64,000 nucleotides of DNA from Cryptomeria japonica (Eukaryota; Streptophyta; Pinopsida; Cupressales; Cupressaceae), in assembly GCF_030272615.1 (NCBI RefSeq), contig NC_081410.1, forward strand, positions 191,475,619-191,539,618, read 5' to 3'. This document shows, in pieces, positions 21,334 through 31,853 of the stretch (position 1 is the stretch's first letter; each line of letters starts with the position of its first letter). The notes under the pieces were generated by a model. The model was not told where the DNA came from. It was given only the letters and a program-made list of their open reading frames with translations, and did not search any database. Position numbers and translations under genes: made by a program.

Positions 21334-24300
21334 CTATTCAATTAAAAGATTCTCGTCCAAGAATGGATGACCATTATCCCGTTCATTTATGGCATATGCA
21401 ATGAATTTGTTGACGATCGCTTCCAGCTCTCCGATGGAGACACTTGGCACATTTTCAATGTCGAATTCCATCAAGGCAATTTCTTCCTCGCTCTTAGAAA
21501 AGAGGCTTTCCCACTCCATCATGATTTCCTGTGTCTTCTTCATTATACTGGAAAATGAAGAAACATTTGCAAAATGTTCCTTAGGGAATGAACCTACGAA
21601 GAAGAACTCGTGCAACCGAGATTTCAAGGAGTTCACTGTTATTCCATCGTCATTGAGTTTCCTTACGAACAATGCCTCAATTGCACTGATGATTTCCTCT
21701 TGCACCCCTCTGATGGAATCTTTCAAAGTTAAGGACTCTACATTGAATTTATCGAAGGTGTTCTTTCCTGAGCAAACGACGTAGAACCATCGGGGAAAGT
21801 CATAAGCTTCATTCTCCTGAATTACTTTCCCATCAATCAGAATTTGCCTTGGAATCTTTGTCAGAGCCCTGAGTCGTGGAATGGTTAAGTCCTGGTATAT
21901 GTGCACATCCTCCCACAATCCTTCCGCTGTCTCCAACCTGCTCAGGAGGGCCACAAACTTTGAATGAAGCTGAGCCAGGTCCTCGATGAATTTTCCCGCT
22001 TTTGTGTAATCATCTTCTATCCATTCCCTCAAATTTTGTGCCATTGCTCTAATAACTTCCGCATCATCAACAACTTCCTTAGGAAGGGAGGAAAGAGGAG
22101 TGAATGAAGGACCTGCCTCCTTGAGGGCTCTATTTTCTTCCCTCAACCTCTTACATTTCGCCTTTGATTTCAGCATCTTTTCCTTTACGGCTAAGGAAGA
22201 TTCTTCATAGTCTCCCATTACTTGACCTGTGGAAACATGGCCAAGATCAATCTGTCTGATAACATAATCTTCCTGCCTGATTTCGTTCCTGTCTTTATCT
22301 ACTGCAGGTTCAACAATGTGCAGGGTCGAGGATCTAGACTCATCCCTTACAACCTTAGAGAATTTCCAGGGAGCCTTCTTTTCTGCTGGCTGATCCATCT
22401 TTTTCAACAATTCTTCTAACTCCCGAGTTGGATCAATTTCTTTTTTTGGTTCCTTTCTCAACCTTCCTATCAACCAATCTAGAGCGGGGATGGAGTGACT
22501 ATGAACCTCTACGTGCTCCTGCTCCTGTGACTCTTCTTCCATTTCACCAAGGATAACTTCCATGAAGCTCTCCTGATGAGCCTCTTCCTAGTGTGAGGGA
22601 CTTTCTAGTCTTTTGACTTCTTGGCTGATTGTGTCCTTGTGAAGCATTAATGTTGAGTATATCTAGTGCCGGAATGTTCTCTGGAAGTGGACCTGCTGGA
22701 TGTGAAAACATCTCTACTTCCTGAACACTCGAGGAACTCGCTGGTGAATGCTCCCTCTCTATCCTTGCTCTCTTTTGTGGAGGTTCTTTCTGTTGGACTT
22801 CTTGTTGAACCTCCTGTGGAACTTCTTGCTGAATATCCTTCTTCCTTGATGTCCTTGGTCTCTTTGGGGCATTTTTCCCTTTATCAATCCTAACTTCCCC
22901 TCCTGCCTAGGCCTGTGAAGAGTCTTCGGTCACCTCATAGTGTGAATCTAGACTTCCCATTAGTTGATATGTCAAATGAACATTTCCTTCCGCCAACTTC
23001 CTTATCTGCCGGTCAATCCAGTGCCTAGTGAATTTCAACACTGGTCTAGCCAAGACATTCAAATCATCAATTTCGGGCTCTGACCAATCTGGCAACTGAA
23101 TGGGCTGATCTTTTACTTTCTCAAATTCAGGTTGCACCAAATTTGAATCCTCCTTTACGTGATCTAGCACCTGGTGAATTTCACTTAACCTGATGGTGTC
23201 AAGGGGCAATCCAGAATGCATTTTCTTCCACACCTCAAGGTCATCCTCGGCACCTGCCCAATAATCTTCTAAGTGAAACTTGCGTATGAATTTGACGCCA
23301 GCAACCTTCCTGATTTGGCGGTAAGGATCATACTGGGCCTTGGATGTATAAAATGGCAGGCAATAGAATGCCAATTCCCCTGCTGCACTCTCAGCGGCCT
23401 CCAAGTCTGGGCATATTTCCATGAAGTCACCTAGGACAACTGGGAATTCAATTGATTGCTTCTTCTGTAATTGATCATAGGCTGTTAACTGTCTCATGAG
23501 CTCCAGCAATATGAGCTTGTTTGATGGATACCTTGGCAACTTGTATGATTGGAATTGATTGCTTCTTCTGTAATTGATCATAGGCTGTTAACTGTCTCAT
23601 GAGCTCCAGCAATATGAGCTTGTCTGATGGATACCTTGGCAACTTGTATTTAGGAAATTATAAGAATGTAGCTCCATACTTTTGGACTAGGGCACTTGCT
23701 TGCGGCGACACCCTTATTTGCAACTTCTTCAGCATAAGCCGTGTCAAGTTTATAGTGAAGGTGTCATTCGCCAACCTGTAAGAACTAACATTGTGAAGAT
23801 GTAGTTGGGGATAACATTCATGTACTTTCAGCTGTGTTGGTCCGCAACCCATGATTCCACTTGCTGGCAGACCATCAAATCCTCCCCTTCGTGCAAGCAT
23901 ATAGATTAGGTAGGAGCTCATGAAGGACTGGGACCTTTTTTCTTTTAAGTTTTTTAGCTATTCATGCAAGTAATAACTAATCAATCTGGCTCGGTCAACT
24001 AGCCCATTTGCATTCATGATCTCGCCTATGTAGAAGAACATCCAGGTTTCAAACTTCATAGAATGTGAACACCCCATTACTTTGCTCAGCATCTTTATCA
24101 GGTCCACATACTCCAGCTTGAACTCAAAGATAGTGAGTCTTTGGCATCTTGGAGGCATGCATCCTAGGCTTCAGCAACCATTATTTATTAATCAAATCAG
24201 CACACCTGATAGGACCTGCTTCATATACTGCCTTAGCTCAGTTGCTGGTCCTGTATGTCATGGAATAGTGCGAAGGAATTTCGAAAGCCTCACCAATTGA

Positions 24301-24648
24301 CTCTGGAGTCAATGTTGCAAGCAACTTGCCATTTGACGTTGAAATTATCTTCCGCTCCAAATTATAATGTTCTGCACACTCCATAATCAAGTCTGGACAT
24401 TGAATAGCAGGGGGAAAACCAACTACCGCAACAATTCCGCTCTTGACAATTTTGACAACTGTTGGTGATGGACTATACCCTGCTATCCCAAACATTCTGA
24501 TCTTGAATGCAGCTAGATTGAATGTGCCCAAATTTGTACCGCTGATTTCCTCCCATCTGGAATTCATTTGGGAACGAGGAAGGAAACCTTTCATCTCTAC
24601 CTTGATCAATGCCTGCTTGGAGAGGGTAGTTGCCTTGCTTGATTCCGC
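21334..24648 (-). pseudogene. Broken ORF of about 1100 codons, function unknown
   Basis: The minus-strand reading begins MAESSKATTLSKQALIK at about 24648 and continues through frames 24238-24648, 23958-24158, 23658-23921, 22907-23581 and 21334-22563. The last is a clean 409-codon frame with charged, coiled-coil-like segments (LRKEPKKEIDPTRELEELL, KSKAKCKRLREENRALKEA). No zinc knuckle, protease, RT, integrase or transposase motif is visible. The early part has SYLIYMLARRGGFDGLP and YRLANDTFTINL, which look like a structural or gag-like protein, but I cannot assign it. Breaks include stops near 24238 and 23950, the 103-bp duplication at 23451-23649, and stops around 22600-22900. Confidence 0.6.
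23451..23649. repeat. 103-bp-offset tandem duplication inside the ORF
   Basis: The segment from 'attgattgcttcttctg' to 'ccttggcaacttgta' occurs at 23451-23545 and again at 23554-23649, with one base different (tttgatgg/tctgatgg). The offset of 103 is not a multiple of three, so it shifts the frame. Confidence 0.92.
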
Positions 24649-25299
24649 CATCCTGAAAAGCATCTTGCTAATGATGAAAACACAGACTAAGTATGACCAC
24701 TCTTCACTACTCCAATTCTTCTTTCTTGAATCCTGCACGTGAGAAATGAAATGCCTCCCCATGCTTATATAGAAACCTTCAAATCGTACTGCTAAGTTAG
24801 GAGGCATCAATTTAGCAATTGAATTTATGATGCGTCATACTTTCCCAATCACTACGCCATGCAAAGGAACTTTCCTTGTGAGTGAGTTCAAATTTAGAAG
24901 TTTATGTGTCATACTTGGAAGATTCCCTTCGCTAACCCATTAACTCCCACTCTTTCAAATTTCGGAGGGAAATTGAAAGATTCTTTAAGATTCGCTTGAT
25001 TTCATTCTAACTTGTCGCCTTCTGCTTCTGAAGGAATTTTCACTCCCCTTTTCAACATCCCCCATTTTTAGGGATCCTCCTAAAATTTAGGAGCCAGGTT
25101 CATTGGATAGAAAAATTCCCCACGATTCCGAATCTATAAAATTTTCCACATTCTGATAAGATTCAGTGTCTAAAAATAGAAAATTCAAAATTTTTCCCAA
25201 GGGGATTTTGCTTTTGATTCCTCTTTGACCCTTTGACTTTCATGCCTTAGACAAATTTTCAATTTTCAAGCTTAAGCATAGAATTCACCATGTCTTGGA

Positions 25300-26070
25300 A
25301 TTTGATCATTTTCCCTGACTCCAAGCACCCCTCAATTTGGCGCTTTCCATTAGTCTAGGGTGCTATTTCCATGTGCAGAGGAATTCATCAACTTTTGATT
25401 TCTCCATGACCCCTCTCTTTTGGCACTTTGATCATGGCTTGGGCGCTAAACTTGATGAAGGAGGAATTCACACAATTTTTGAATCTTCCATCACCTCCTT
25501 GTTTTGGCGCCTTCCTTTCATCTTGGGCGCTATTTCACCTGAGGAAGGAATTCACAACTTTTCCTTCCCTCCCTAACCTCTTTACTTCAGCGCCCTCCTA
25601 AGGAGTAGGGTAGAATTTTGCCTTGGTCATGGATTCATTGACTTCTCTATGCATTCCATGCCTTGTGTGTTTTAGCGCTCTCTTGAGGAGTAGGGTGGGA
25701 TTTCACTATTGCCAAGGATTCATCATACTTCCATGAATTCCAAGGACCCTCAACTTTAGCGCTCTATAACCTTCTTGGGTGCTATTTTGCACTGCAGGAG
25801 GAATTTCTCATTTTGGAGTTCTTCCTTGACTCCCTGGGTTTGGCGCCATGACCTCCTCCTTGGCGCTAACTTGCACTGAAGGAGGAATTTCATTGAATGT
25901 TGAATCCTCCATGACCCCTCCATTTTGGCACCCTGCTGAGTGTTTGGGTGGAATTTCACTGTGGAGGAGGAATTTCATCAAATTGTGAATCGTCCATGAC
26001 CCCTCCATTTTGGCGCCCTGTTGAGTGTTTGGGCGGAATTTCACTGTGGAGGAGGAATTTCATCTTTTCA
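25300..26070. repeat. 84-bp tandem repeat array, about nine units
   Basis: The anchor 'ggcgc' or its variants falls at 25339, 25422, 25506, 25589, 25674, 25758, 25842, 25927 and 26012, steps of 83-85. A unit contains 'tgacccctccattttggcgcc', a 'gggcg' segment and 'gaggaggaatttcatc'. The two right-most copies are the most alike. The period is 28 codons, so long frames cross it, but stops and divergence argue against protein. It sits about 740 bp inside the element end. Confidence 0.88.
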
Positions 26071-26809
26071 TGCTTCTTCCGGACTTGGATGGATTTTGAG
26101 CCTCTTCCAGATCAGGCCACCATATAAGAGCTTGAGGCGATTTCCCAGACAGACAAATTTCTCGAGCTTTCCATTTTAGGAATGGGCTTCCAGCACTTAA
26201 CCATTTTCTGACTCTCCCTGTCTGCTTTCTGACATTCCGGAATTAGTAGTCGCAAATGCCCAATCTTTGTCACCTTGCTCGAATGGTCCTGTCAGAACAA
26301 ACTTTCCAAAAATAGAAACCTTTAAAATGTCAACGTTAGATCCCTAGACAGGACACATGAATGACTTATTCTAGATAGAAACTTACTAAAAATAGTAAGT
26401 TTTATTTTTGGCAAATTGACGACATTCCGGGACCCAGTAAAATCCCTAAAAAGTAGGAACTTTCTAAAAATAGAAAGTTGCTCCGTTTTGGCTCAAATTT
26501 TATTGGGAGGCTCCTTGAAGGGTCTTGATTCCAGTCGTATATTTGGTTTCTTCAAAACCCTAACAGAAACCCCTAAAATCTAGGACTAAAGGCAGAAATC
26601 CTAGAATTGACAAAACAGGCCTAGACTTCACCAAACTCACTCAAACAAAAAGCTGACTAAATCCAAATGACCCTTGAACACTTGCAAAGCGGAGAGACTG
26701 ACGAGACTGCCACCAGAACCCACAAAAAACCAAGACCAAATGACCAAAAGGGCCTAAAAGTTAGGGGGTCCCTATCTGGGATGGGGTGATGTGTGATTAG
26801 GTCACAACA

Positions 26810-29318
26810 AGACCTTTTCATGCTCTAGGCAAGTCAACTCCCAAAGAATTCATTATTTAATTGATTTGAGGATCATGCTGATTTGTTGATCTGATAATTG
26901 TCTTGAATTTATGATGTTTGATAAAGTTATTATCATTTTGAAGTAAGAATTATTGTTTAAGGTAAAAATATCAGCAATACCCTAAAAAGGGACATTTTAG
27001 TACACAACTCCTTACCAAACACTCCACTAAGAACTTCACAATCTTGTGTAAATGAAAGAAAGAAATGAAAGGAATGTTTTAGGAATTGTTGAAGGCATTT
27101 AGAAGAGTAAGTTTATTTTCTTCTCTTGTCATTATCTCTTCATAATCTTATGAGTTTGCCACCTTCACAAGGCCTTCAAGGATGTCTTCAATACTATTAC
27201 AATATCCTACACTTGCAATTTCACTCTTCATATTATTACAAAAACACTCTTTGCTGGCACAAGTTTCGTACCACACCCTCAATTAAGAACCTCTTAATCC
27301 CACATCAAAGAAAGCAATGAATTGAATTGATCAAGAATACCCTACAACATCCCCTTGAGGTGTATTTATAAAACCTCATTTGAAAAGCGGCTGTCATTTC
27401 CCTCCTTGATCATTATAAAACCTAAATGAAATAGTTATTATTATTTAATATGATATTTATTAATGAAAGATCAATTGAAATTATTAAATACTTGTTTATT
27501 TAATTAATATTCATTAATGATAATATTCGGAAAATATTCAAATAAGAATACATCAATATTGTTATAGACATTACAAAATAGGAAAGAGTGAAGGGAAATC
27601 GATTCAAGGAAAGAGTCGGGCAAATTCATTGGCAATTATATATTACACACAAAAGGTGGCGGTCAGAAAAGCAATCAAAGTCTCCATGACAGCAAAACCA
27701 GGAAATTGATAAGTAACATCAAATTTTGATGGAACAAGGGAGACGGCTAACTGATTACAATTATCAATTAAAATATTGCTACAATAGGACCTACAGATGT
27801 TTTGTAGCAGTGCTATCAAAGGAGGTTATCAGCTAAGATACAAGATAACGTTTGTGGTTAGTCATTATTTTGACCAATCTATCAAGAGATATATTGCAGG
27901 AGTGCGATGTATAATCTAAACTAATAGTCATAATCTAAAAAGATATTATTAACGGTAGACAAAGCATTTAGAGAAGGGGTGTGATGATTATAGTTGAAGA
28001 GATATGATCTCTTAAAGAATGGACAAGTCCCTTGATGCAACCATTCGACAAGGAACCATGATATTATCAGATGAATTGTAATTTTCCCTAGCCAAACATG
28101 GCATTCAAAAGCAATAGAAATTGAATGATAAACTACCAGCGATTACACAAGTTGAATGCAACGATTCTATTAAGGAGAATAGTATTAAGGCAGCATGATC
28201 AAGAGGCAGCAGTTAATTCTCTAAATAAGATTAGTGAGGGCAGCGCCTATATAGCAGCATTAACATATCAGAGGCAGCGCTGATATACAAGCATTAATAT
28301 ATCAAAGACAGCTATTAATCATAACATAAGGCAGCGATTCATTAAGATCATTTAATTAACAATTATGAATTTAGACAGTGATTAACTCTTACAAAGACAT
28401 ATTTCTTATAAAAGGAAATATCTAATTCCAAAGGCTCTGCCTCTTCAACTGATATGAGGATATAAAAGAGAGCGGCATGGGGTAAGAAAAGAAAATAGAT
28501 GGGATATACATCAGCAGATAATATGAAGAAAATATAATAGAAGGTTTGTCAAAAGAAGAATTTGTGAAGGAAATATAAGATGAGAATTCTAGCAGATTTA
28601 TGAAGCATAGTTCAGCATATTTATTAAGCACATTGGAGCAGATATAAATATAGAAGGGCAGATCATTCAAGGAGAATAAATATGAATCAATGAAGCAAAT
28701 AAATGAAATTGTGTGAGATATTAATCAAAGAATGAAGTCATCAAAGTCTATCATCTTGTGTGAGGAACCATAACCAAATTCAAGAGCAACATTTTGAGAT
28801 CTGTAGACATCATTGTTTCAGTCATAGTATATCTCCAATGGACAAATAAGAGGAAGTTATCAAGATAAGTCTATCTTCCAAAACTATTCTTAGCATTATG
28901 AATTAAATATTATAGAAAAATGTCTTCAGAATTAATGAAATTATATTTATATATATTTTTTGATAATCCACGGCTGAAGCGATTTTGTATTAGTAATAAT
29001 AGAAAATATTACAAAATTTCTGCAGAGCAAATCAAGCTTTTTGTCTATGCCCTATATGGCATTCAAAGTATATCATCTATCTATTAACAACCAGGCTCAT
29101 TAGCCATCCAATACTATGAAAGATCCCAAATGGACCCTTTTGTTGTTGCTACTGTAAATTCTTAATTAAACATACTATATTTTTGTAATTTTCCGGTGAT
29201 CTTATAGAATAGACAGAAGTTGCAGAAAGGGATTGTTTCTTTTTGGGTTTTGATGTTATAAGTAAAGTAATTGATAAATAGCAACAACTGTGAAATAAAA
29301 CAGTAAACAATGTTCATA
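26810..29318. other. AT-rich non-coding, probably LTR-derived
   Basis: No gene is recognised. A TATA-like 'ggatataaaagagag' lies near 28455. Weak 34-bp repeats around 'ggcagcg' occur at about 28207, 28241, 28275, 28308 and 28332. Text around 27420-27540 resembles the AT-rich start of the block at 19019, so an older copy of that family may be present. Breaks and edges could not be defined. Confidence 0.35.
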
Positions 29319-30672
29319 TGTAAGAACACTCGAGCAATCTGAAAATACTGCAAATCATACCAGGCAAATAACCTAGTTTTGTATTCAACAAGAATCCATG
29401 CATTTATTTGGAGCTGTTCTCAATCTGGATTGATGCCAGATGGAGGAATATTACTGGCAACGAACAAGGAAGACCAAATAAGGTGAATACAACCCTTCAA
29501 GCCAACATACAAACAAGGCGTGGTTGCAAAGGAGGGTGGAAGCTGCTGCAAATCACGTGCCAGCTGAAATAGACCAGTGGCTCTGTCGAAACCCCCAATA
29601 TGCACGCTGAATCTTCAGGCCAAGAAGATGTGTCTTCTACCTCTGACAATCTCTGTGCAATCCTGGATAAATCCACTGTCAACTCCTGCTGAGGGCTACA
29701 TCACAGCAAGTTTAGACCTGGGGTTTACGTCCCAGACCAAAATCACTCTTCCAGAGCAATTCCCAAATTCGCAAGTTTCAAAATGATCAAAGATACTATC
29801 AATTAGGTTTTTATCTCCTTATAACTCCTTTTCCTTTGCAAGTCGAACCCTAAAGAATAATAAAGCTTGTGCTTTATAATTAAAGTGACACTTTCTCAAT
29901 TATGGCGTCAAACTATAGAAAAATATCACTTTTTTGTGAATAAATAGCTTCAAGCATCCAAAAAGACTCCGGGAGGTGAGAATCATGTAGCAAAGTTCAA
30001 GACCTTTCCAATGAGCTATAACACATAGGCACATCAAACCAGATGAAGCCAAAAACCCTTTATTACTCCGAAATGGCTATATACATAGCCTTATTTTAAT
30101 TTATTTAATCGCTAACTTAGGAAATATTTAAATATATTAAAATATTTCCATAAATCCAATAATAGCCCAAAATAACCAACCAAATATGAATCTAACTTTG
30201 TCACATGTCTGTGATTGATGCCGGACAAGATGGGCCAACTGGCAGTCCCATCCCTAAAATCTAGGGATGCTCCTAGAAACTAGGAAACACACCCAATCTT
30301 CCTGAAACTGAAACCATGGTATGGTCCTATGGAACCTCAAATATGGAAACTGCCACAACTTCCTAAAAAGTAGGGAATCGCCCTAAAAAGTAGGAACCTC
30401 TCTCCAAACACCTGTAACTGCTCAAAAGGATCCTGCTCTACTCCTTGGTCCCCCAGGTGGTCATTCAGTCAACTGCCAGTTCTCCCTAAAAAATAGGAGA
30501 CCTCCCTAAAATGTAGGAACTGTCGTCTGAAGGTCCAAAACGGCTCACAGAGCCCCTACAAAGCTCCATGACCCTCAGAATGAGTCCCCTAACCATGTCA
30601 TTGACCTACGGGAACTCGAATGGTAGGTCAACCCCTGCTCATCTCATGTCACCTAGAAAAGGGGACATTACA
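29319..30672 (-). mobile_element. LTR-like block, minus strand
   Basis: Read on the minus strand, it begins TGTAATGTCCCCTTTTCTAG at 30672 and may end at 29319, where the plus strand reads TGTAAGAACACTC (compare the Ty3 LTR start TGTAAGAATCTC at 62927). It is about 1.35 kb, similar to the length inferred for that LTR. It holds many short palindromes of the CCTAAAAAGTAGG type (30249-30510). No primer site or target duplication was found, so it may be a solo or partial LTR. Confidence 0.45.
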
Positions 30673-30733
30673 TACTACTAAGCATGAATAACTATACAAA
30701 TTTCATGCTATACATATCTAAAAACAAAGAACA

Positions 30734-31557
30734 TTAATAATCCTTATTTGGGGCTTGAACACCTGAAGTAGAACCTCGTTTTTTGCCCTTGCCCTTGCCC
30801 CTCAGCATGCTTCGATCCACGAAAACATAGTCCCCATGAGGAGGGAGGGGTTGACTAGCTGCATGGATTGCCTCCTTTTGAAGCTCACTGGGGCCTTCTT
30901 GGTCTTGCCTCTTCTTCCTATGACATTGCAGACACTCCGCCACCACCTCGACCTCTCTATCCTTAGCCATTTTTGGCAACCAAGGAACATAGCCTTCAAC
31001 GAGCATGCAGTCCTTCCACTAGTATCCCTTGGGAGTTGGCTTTTGTCCAAGCCACATTTGCAAGAATTCTATATTTCTTGTAGTGCAAGGCTTTCTTTCC
31101 TCAAAAGCTGCTTGGTCCTTTAGAATAAGAATAGGCCTTTTAGGGACTTGGTTCCTGCTATCCTTGGAATCTCTTGGACCAGCCCTAACCACATAATCCT
31201 CCGGATAAGGAACCATGAGATCACCATCCACATTGTCAACTGCAAGATTCAAGTCACCCAAAATTTCTTTGTGAAACAGAGCACGACAAAGCAGGGTAGC
31301 TGAAAATTTGGGTGAACCCATCACCAGAAGGATGGACACAAAGACCGCAGGGATGTCGGTGTTTACCTGCTAATGATGCTCATACTCGATGAAATCATCT
31401 CATAGGACCTACCGAATTGCTTTATAAACCAAATCATCTTCTGATTCGAGAATTTCCGATCACCTTTTGCCCTTAATGGGGCCAAGGAAGGACATTTGGC
31501 ATTTCTCAGAGAGCAATCACAGAGTGGACTCCATAGCATTGAAATTTCTGATTGCAA
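30734..31557 (-). pseudogene. Unknown ORF with one in-frame stop
   Basis: Frames 31019-31339 and 30734-31006 are in the same frame, separated by a single TAG near 31020. Together they give about 200 residues including DLMVPYPEDYVV, RNIEFLQMWLGQKPTP and a lysine- and glycine-rich tail (RGKGKGKKRG). A further frame lies upstream at 31363-31557. The basic tail suggests nucleic-acid binding. No known domain is recognised. Position next to an LTR-like block suggests retroelement origin. Confidence 0.4.
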
Positions 31558-31853
31558 AGCTCAAGTCGAATTATCCTGAAGCTTCCCAAGCACGCTAGAT
31601 AAAAGGCTTCACAACTTACAATGAATCACTTCACAGTGATGAGCCCGATATTTCAGCATGTTCACACATGTAGATTTATTTTAATCTTGTCCAAGAATTA
31701 ATGAGGCTCATGCCGCCATCACGAGGGGATATTAGCCATAGATCCTATGTCCATGGTTATATTGGAAAGAGAAATTCAAGTACCCTGACTTTAGTGGTTT
31801 ATAATTCTATTTCGGAGGTGTGACATCATAAGGACTTATGGGACTACCTCCAA

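Larger units (their letters stand above)
20142..26809 (-). mobile_element. Minus-strand retroelement of unknown type with a broken long ORF
   Basis: The plus strand starts TGTTGATGTG and ends GTCACAACA, so both ends show TG/CA and TGTTG/CAACA symmetry. Flanks GGACC (20137-20141) and AGACC (26810-26814) match at 4 of 5, a possible target duplication. Inside, on the minus strand, are a leader with an 84-bp repeat array, a broken ORF, and a tail beginning TGTTGGGGGTATTTTG at about 21318 that could be a 3' LTR (20142-21318). A matching 5' LTR was not found at the right end, so the element may be chimeric or rearranged. Confidence 0.5.

Noticed and set aside
25337-26044. Open frames over the 84-bp array
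   Set aside because: The 28-codon period keeps frames open by chance. Units diverge without codon preference, and both strands look equally open.
29319-30677. Target-site duplication for the LTR-like block
   Set aside because: Flanks TCATA and TACTA do not match, so borders or completeness remain unproven.
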